Shown: in pieces, positions 31,808 to 40,800 of the stretch
Layout of the letters: each line of letters opens with the position of its first letter
How positions within the stretch are numbered: the first letter of the stretch is position 1
Assembly: GCA_046290815.1 (NCBI GenBank)
Contig: JBKBUF010000031.1
Location: forward strand, 1 to 45,349
From: JBKBUF01 sp046290815
Lineage (GTDB): Bacteria; Bacteroidota; Bacteroidia; Cytophagales; Cytophagaceae
Direction of reading: 5' to 3'
DNA: 45,349 bases
Program-made: the position numbers and the translations under genes
Notes under the pieces: generated by a model
Databases searched by the model: none
What the model saw: only the letters and a program-made list of their open reading frames with translations
What the model was told of the DNA's origin: nothing

Positions 31808-34800
31808 TTACTTTTTTATTACGACATATCCGGATTTGGGTTTTGTCCCATCGCCTAATTCAAGGTGATAAAAATAGGTGCCGTCAGGTAGGGTTCTTTC
31901 CCCTACCACGATTCCTGAATTACACTCACCTTTCCATGCTTTATCAAGATTATTATACCCGTTCATCTTAAACACTTCATCACCCCATCTATTGAAAATC
32001 TTAAGTTTATTATTTGGATATTTTTCAATCCCTTCGATAATCCATACATCGTTAAATCCATCATCATTCGGAGTTAATGATGTATATACTATCAGCGAGT
32101 CTCTCACGAAAATATTTATAAGGGCTGTCAAGCAAAATGTCCCTGTCTGCTTGTCACAAACACTATAGGTAAATTCATCCGGGCCTGAATAATCTTTCGG
32201 AGGAATGTATGTAACAAATCCCTCTGCATCTATACTTATTGTTCCACCATTTACTGTTGCTTGTGATGATACAACGGTAATCTGATATTCTGAACTTACT
32301 GCATCGTTGCTCAGCACTGAATAATTACCTTCAAATGGCTTGTTCCTGCCTGTTTCTATCACATCAGCCGTAAGGATTGGTGATACATTCACCAGTATTC
32401 TTGCTGCTGCAGAATATTTCTCTGCACATACTCCCGATTTCACTACTGCTCTGTACCATCTGGTCTGAGTCAGATTGCTGTAATCTGCCGTATTGGTTGT
32501 TATCGACAAGGTTCCTGCAATGGTTGCAAAGTTATCATGTGAATATTCCCATCTTATTATATCACCTATATAGCCATCAACTCTTACTATTCCTGAATTT
32601 ACTCCCGGATTTACAGATGCCTCTCCTGATATTATTCCAGGGTCAGCTTCAGGACTGGAATCCACTACAACGCTGACTACAGAAGAGGTATCGGATGCAC
32701 AGGATCCTGATTTAACAATTACTCTGTAATAATATGTTTTATCATTGTTAGAATAATCTACTATATCTGCTGTGGATGAAAGTACAGTTTTATCTGTGAC
32801 AAAATTATCTTCTGAAACCTCCCAGGCAAGTATGCTTCCTACATAAGAACCTACAGATATCTGTCCTGAATTATCGCCTCTGCAAACTGTTGCAGATCCG
32901 CTCAGACTGCCGGCAACAGATAATGCATCAATAGTTGCAGTTACTGTATTTTTTTCACTTAAACAACTACTTTGTACTGCACATACTCTGTATTGTTTTT
33001 CAGATGAAATATTTTCAGAAAATGAAACTCCTGTTCCTAACAAATTATCATCACTGTCATACCAGTTAAAATCATCTCCGCTTCCTGAGGCTGTCAGGGT
33101 AACTATTCCCGAATTACATACAGGACTTGCGGTGGCGGAAGGTGTAGCAGGAATACTATTAATAGTAGCTGTTACTGCAGTACGGGTAGCACTTTCACAT
33201 CCCGGCTCTGCAGAAGAAACATAGTAAGTAGCAGTACTGCTTAATATCGGCGTAGTGAATGTGCCTCCTGTTGCCAGCAGGTTTCCACCTGTTGCTGCAT
33301 CATACCAGCTGTATCCGTCAGATGAACCACTGGCAGAAAGAATCACTGAACCGGTTCCGCACCTGTTGCCATCTGTACCCGCCGGAGCATTTGGTGCGGC
33401 ATTTATTGTAGCTACTACCTCTGCTCTTGTACTCTCACAGCCATTTTCAACAGATGCCACATAATAGCTGGTTGTAACGCTGATAGAAGGAGTTGTAAAT
33501 ATTGCAGCTGTCTCAAGTGATGATCCTCCTGCTGCCACATCGTACCAGTTGTATGTTCCTGATGAACCGGAAGCGGACAAAGTAACTGTTCCTGTGCCGC
33601 ATCTTGAGTTGCCTGTGGTCGATGGCGCATTTGGAACTGTATTTACAGTAGCGACAACTTCCGCTCTCGCACTTTCACATCCACTCTCTACTGATGCTAC
33701 ATAATAACTGGTAGTAGCGGCGATAGATGGTGTAGTAAATGTTGCTGCTGTCTCAAGTGATGATCCTCCTGCTGCCACATCGTACCAGTTGTATGTCCCT
33801 GCTGAGCCGGAAGCGGATAAAGTTACTGTTCCTGTTCCGCATCTTGAGTTGCCTGTGGTCGATGGTGCATTTGGAATCGAATTAACAGTAATTGTAACCA
33901 CAGAAGAGTACTCTGATGCACAACCTGCTTCCTGAACTACTGCTCTGTAATAAGTTGTAGATGTTAAATTATTATAAGTATAACCAGTAGTGGTATTCGC
34001 TATAGCAGTTCCTGCAGTAGCAAAGTTATCAAGTGAACTTTCCCATCCTGTTACATCCCCTGCATGGCCTGCCAAAGTAATATTACCAGTGTTGCTTCCC
34101 GAACAAACTGTAGTAACGCCGGTTAATGTTCCACCGACAGTGGCATTAGTAATTGCCGCCACAACCTCCGCCCTGGCTCCTTCGCAACCATTCTCCACTG
34201 ATGCTACATAATAAGTAGTGGTAGCACTGATGGATGGAGTGGTAAAGGCTGCTGCTGTCTCAAGCGATGATCCTCCTGCTGCCACATCGTACCAGTTGTA
34301 TGTTCCTGATGAACCGGAAGCGGACAAAGTAACTGTTCCTGTGCCGCATCTTGAGTTGCCTGTGGTGGTTGGTGCATTTGGAACTGTATTTACAGTAGCG
34401 ACAACCTCCGCTCTTGCACTTTCACATCCACTCTCTACTGATGCTACATAATAACTGGTAGTAGCGGCGATAGATGGTGTGGTAAATGTTGCTGCTGTCT
34501 CAAGTGATGATCCTCCTGCTGCCACATCGTACCAGTTGTATGTTCCTGCTGAGCCGGAAGCCGATATGGTAACTGTTCCTGTGCCGCATCTTGAGTTGCC
34601 TGTGGTTGATGGGGCATTTGGAACTGTATTTACAGTAGCGACAACCTCCGCTCTTGCACTTTCACATCCACTCTCTACTGATGCTACATAATAACTGGTA
34701 GTAGCGGCGATAGATGGTGTGGTAAATGTCGCTGCTGTCTCAAGTGATGATCCTCCTGCTGCCACATCGTACCAGTTGTATGTTCCTGATGAACCGGAAG

Positions 34801-37800
34801 CGGATAAGGTAACTGTTCCTGTACCGCATCTTGAGTTGCCTGTGGTCGATGGTGCATTTGGAATCGAATTAACAGTAATTGTAACCACAGAAGAGTACTC
34901 TGATGCACATCCTGCTGCCTGAACTACTGCTCTGTAATAAGTAGTAGATGTTAAATTATTATAAGTATAACCAGTAGTGGTATTCGCTATAGCAGTCCCT
35001 GCAGTAGCAAAGTTATCAAGTGAACTTTCCCATCCTGTTACATCCCCTGCATGGCCAGCTAAGGTAATATTACCAGTGTTGCTTCCCGAACAAACTGTGG
35101 TAGCGCCGGTTAATGTTCCACCCACAGAGGCATTAGTAATTGCCGCCACAACCTCCGCCCTGGCTCCTTCGCAACCATTCTCCACTGATGCTACATAATA
35201 AGTAGTGGTAGCACTGATGGATGGAGTGGTAAAGGCTGCTGCTGTCTCAAGCGATGATCCTCCTGCTGCCACATCGTACCAGTTGTATGTCCCTGCTGAT
35301 CCGGAAGCGGATAAAGTAACTGTTCCTGTTCCACATCTTGAGTTACCGGTAGTGGACGGAGCATTTGGAATTGCATTTATTGTAGCAACAACCTCCGTTC
35401 TTGGTCCTTCACATCCAATTTCTACCGATGATACATAATATGATGTATTAACACTGATAGACGGAGTGGTAAATGTTGCTGCTGTTTCAAGTGATGCACC
35501 ACCAGCTGCCACATCGTACCAGTTATAAGTTCCTGATGACCCGGATGCAGACAAATTAACTGTTCCTGTTCCGCATCTGGAACCATTAACCACAACTGGA
35601 GCTGAAGGTATTGTATTAATAGTAGCTACCACCGGAACCCGTGTAGTGCTTGGACACATATCTTCTGCTCCGCACGTGGTACTAACATTTACCTTTTTGG
35701 AAAATTCCAGATACCAGGGAGCGGAGGTTAAATGGAATCCACAGGCAATGGTATATACTCCGGATGCAAATGCTGGAAATACTACGCTAACTCTTCGCTT
35801 ATCTGTGGGATCAATCGAATACGTGACTGCTTCATTTGCCCACCAGTCGGCATTACTATATGTTAATTCCCTATCCAGGTAATAATAATACCTATTGCCG
35901 GCTTCAATGCAGGAAGGACCTACAATACTTCCGGAACCAGGTTCGAAAGAAACATGATATGTAGTAGTTGTACTAATTGTCGGTGTTGTAAAGCTTGTGC
36001 CGGAAAACAGAAGATTCCCTCCCGATGCCGCATCATACCAATAATAGTTCAAACCACCACTTGCTGATAAATCAACTGTTCCTGTTCCACACCTGCTGCC
36101 ATTTACCGCTGCAGGTGTTGCAGTTCCGGGAGTATTAATTGTAACGACAACAGATTGTCGCGGACTTTCACAAGAACCCAAAACCGAAGAAACATAATAA
36201 GTAGTTGTGGAACTCAGAGATGGTGTTACAAACATTTCACCTGTACTTACTAAATTACCTCCTGACGCTGCATCATACCAATTATACCCTGACGCCCCTG
36301 TAGCACCAAGAATAACAACACCGGTCCCGCACCGTGAGACATTGGAAGTAGAAGGATTGGAAGGCAGTGGGTTTACAGTTGCCACAGCCGTCACCCTACT
36401 ACTCTCACAGCCACCTTCTGCAACAGCAACATAATAAGTTGTAGTTGCATTGATAGATGGCGTTGTAAAGTTTGCACCTGATCCTAAAAAGCTTCCTCCG
36501 GAGGATGCATTATACCAATTATATGCCGTTCCACCACTTGCACTTAAATTTACCGTTCCTGTTCCGCACCTTGATGCTCCGGTTGCTGTAGGACTGGCAG
36601 GGTTTACAATAGTCACAGTTATAACATTGGAATATGCAGACGCGCCGCACTCATCTGTAACCTGCCTTCTGTAATAAGTGGTAGAAGATATGGTTGAGGG
36701 ATCATAGGTAAGCGCATTAGCTCCTGCGATATTGTTCCAGTTGGTATTATCTAAAGAAACCTGCCATTGGTACTCAATAATTGTACAACCCGAAGCGGAT
36801 GCACTGCTTGTAAATGCTGCCGGATCTGATGCAGTACAAAAAGTCTGATTTCCTGAAACTGATCCGGGATTTAATATTGGCTGAGAAATTGGAGTAAGTG
36901 TAAAAATACCATGAGAGGCCCCTGTGAAATCATTCCATTTCAATTCAACCTGAGAGGTTGCATTTAATGTACCTACCCATGCTGTCACCGGGTCTGTATC
37001 ATATCCTCTGTAATATTTCGAATCACCATTTATAATCAACTCTGCATCATCATCGTTCAGAACCATATCGATCTGATATACTGCAGGGGTAAAATCAGTT
37101 CTTTTATAACTTATAGTATGGTTATCATTAGGAATAATACATCCTTTATAACCAGATGCTAAGGACGGAGTTAAATGAGGATTCCATCTTGATGAAGAAT
37201 TAATATTTAATGAAGGCTCGGTATAATAACCATAAAACTGTCCGAAAACTGAACCAGATACATTCCATAAATTATTCCCGAAACTATCGGGGCTACCTGT
37301 TGGAGCTGTAGCTACCACTACAGATGCCTGATTGGTACAACCTAAGGAATAAGTTGCAGTAACAGTATAGGTTGTATTTACGCCGGGGTTTGCTGTTACA
37401 ATCCTGCCCGTTGTAGCACTTAATCCGGTTGAAGGAGACCATGCATAAGTAACATTTAATGGAGAAGAATCCAAGGTCCAGGATGTACCGTTATGTAATG
37501 TTGCGATAGTTCCTGATTTTGCATCAGTAGTAGTTGCCCCTGAACCTTCATCCATTTTCCAGTAATGTACAAGCCCGGCTGTTGCCAAAGCAACTTCTGT
37601 TTCCATCGAAGCCTGGATCTGTGCCTGGCTTCTGGCAACATTCCAGATCCGAAGTTGGTCAATGGCAGAGTTGGTGTAGTCATCAAAAAAAGCCTTCCCT
37701 ATATAACAATTATTTCTTACGATATTCTGAGGGGTAAATAAAGGCCCTGACCCAACATTCTGCCCATTTAAATAAATAGTACCGGTACCTGAGTTAAATA

Positions 37801-40800
37801 CACAAGCAACATGAACCCACTGGTTAAGCGGAATCACGGTATTAGATTGAACAGACTGCCATGCTGCACCATTATAAATATCAAAAATAATCCTTCCTGT
37901 CCCTTCTGATAAAGCGACCAATACATTATCCATTTGAACACCGTTACCAAAATCAATCAGTCTGTTCCAGGCAGTATGACTTCTGTTAAACACCCATGCT
38001 TCTACTGTAAAATTACCATTGAAATATACTCCGGCAGGAACACTTAAATAATCATCTACCCCATCAAGGTTTACAGCATTACCGTTTTCCTGAGTGGAAG
38101 CAACAAGACTTGCCGGAGAGCCGCAGGTAAAAACGGAGTCGGAAGCTATTGAAATTGCGGGAGGAGGATAAACAGTAGCGATAACAGGAGACCTTGGAGT
38201 ACTCTCACATCCTTCACCTGAAGCTGCAGCAGTAACATAATATGTTGTAGTACTACTGATAGATGGTGTCGTAAAAGAAGAAGTACTGCTGAGTGATGAA
38301 CTTCCGGAAGCTACATCATACCATAGGTATGTACCTGTTGAACCCGAAGCAGATAAATTTACAGTACCTGTGCCACACCTTACACCATTTACCACTGAAG
38401 GTGCAGAAGGAATCGGATTTACGGTTGCTACGACAGTTGCTCTGGGACCTTCGCAACCATTTTCAACTTTTGACACATAATAAGTAGTAGTAGCAGAAAT
38501 GGTTGGAGTGGTAAATCCTGCTGTAGTACCTAAAGATGTTCCTCCTGCAGCAACATCATACCAGTTGTATGTCCCGGTTGATCCTGAAGCCGTAAGAATA
38601 ACGGTACCTGTGCCGCATCGAGTCGCTGGTGTAACTGATGGAGCAGTTGGAACGGGATTGACTGTAGCGACTACAGGGACTCTTGCGGTACTTTCACAAC
38701 CTGGACCGCTTCCGCATACCCCAACTGTTACAGTTTTACTGTATTGAACATACCATGGGGCCGCATTTAAGTCTGCACCTACGGTTAATGTAAAAGTACC
38801 TGGGGTTGAATAAATAATCGAAATAGTTTTTTTATTTGTTGAAGGTACTATCACATGGACCCCATCTGACCACCAATTAACGTCAACACTTGTTCCTAAG
38901 TGATCCACATTAAAGGTATAATATTTATTCGTTTCCAGGCAATTGGGACCAACTACTCCCATTGGACTGGACACAGATGACACGTAATATGTAGTAGTAT
39001 TGCTAATTGAAGGAGTGGTAAAGGTTGACCCTGTTCCTAACAAGTTACCACCTGAAGCAGCATCATACCAATAGTAATTGCTGGTGCCACTGGCACTTAA
39101 ATCCACCGTTCCGTTCCCACATCTGCTTCCATTAGTCCCGGTTAATGCTGTTCCCAAACTGTGAATTACTGCAATTGCAGATCCTCTTGCACTAGTGCAT
39201 GTTCCGTCAGTTGTTGAGACAAAATATGTAGTATTAGCACTTATGGATGGAGTTACGTATGTTGTACCAGTCCCAAGTAAATTTCCTCCCGTTTCTGAAT
39301 CATACCAACTGTAACTTGTCCCACCTGTTGCATTAAGAACCAAACTCCCCGGACCACATCTATTAAAGTTCCCCGCAGCAGGAGTTGCTGGAATCGGATT
39401 TATAGTTGCCACCACTGCAACTCTTGAGCTTTCGCAGCCTGCATTAGAAGCAGCAACATAATAAGTTGTTGTAGTACTAATGGATGGTGTTGTAAAACTT
39501 CCTGATGTGGTTGCTAAAGGAACACCACCGGATGATGCTTCATACCAGACATAATCAGGTCCTGAATCGGAAGCAGATAAATTCACAGTTCCAGTACCAC
39601 ATCTTGAACCATTAGTAACGGTTGGTGCAGAAGGTGCTGAACAGGCCACACTTGTGTAGCCCAGTGTGTATGGCCCAAATCCGGTAGTAGTGGTGGTAGA
39701 ACTCTCCACAGTACCTGCTATTGCATCTCCGGTGGCAGAATTTCGCCCATGGTCTGTCCATTGAGTTCCATCCCAGTTGGCAACTTTAAAGGAGGAATAA
39801 CTACTAAGTTCGCAGCTTCCTGATCCATAACCTAAAGTTACTCTGGTACCTGTAGTCCCTGCGTCCCTTGACAAATTCCAATATTCGCATGTACTTACGG
39901 TTTCAACCCCTGCCCCTTTAGTGGCAGTATTATATGTAGGGTTTGGATTTGAATTAAAATATTCTGCAGTGAATGCATCTGATGCAACACCTGCAGGGTT
40001 AATTGCAAGTGTCCTTAAATATCCACCTTTTCCTATTGGAAAAACAAAACTCCCTGTGCCATATCTTTGAGCAGGCCCCTGGATATGACTTGTATTGGAT
40101 GATCCGGTATAGCTTGCTCCGGATCTGAATATAAGTTTATTGGTTGAAGATGAAATGATCCTTCCCTGAGTTAAACTTAACACATTATATACTGAAACCG
40201 GCACATTCAACGTCAGCGCTGCACTGGATTTTAGCATATTTAAATTGTAAAAACTTTCTTCAGCATTACCGGAAATAGACTGAGGGGTGTTACTATTAAA
40301 AAATACTGTGCTGGTTTGACGGTTAAATCTGTTAGCTGTAGTACTTTGATTAGACCAATTATTCATTACATTAATGGTGGAGGAAGAAGCATTTACTGTT
40401 CCATCCGCATCAATATTCAAATTATTAGCTATTACAAACGAATTGGAAAGATTGATAACTTTTGAACCTGTTCCACCTGCTGCTCCTACATTCAGATCAT
40501 TGTTTACTGTTAAAGCATGACCATTAGTATTAAATGTAACATTCCTGGATGACACCCAATCTCCATTCACATATAAATTATTACAAGTTACTGCGCCTTG
40601 TTGATTAACGATACATCCTCCCCCTCCCACAACTATAATTGAATTATAAGTATACGCCGGCAATGATTGTGCTCCGGAACTTTGAAACTGCACAATTGCC
40701 GGACTCACAATACTACCTGGTGTAATAGATAATGGATCAGATCCATGCAAAACCAAAGCTCGTGTTGGAGAAGTGATAGTTCCGCCATTTAATGTAACAA

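Noticed and set aside
33255..35438. Several plus-strand open frames of 67-77 codons opposite the adhesin repeat array, recurring every 240 or 987 bp.
   Set aside because: They are antisense frames created by the repeats of the real minus-strand gene. Their products have no domain features, and they duplicate exactly as the DNA does.
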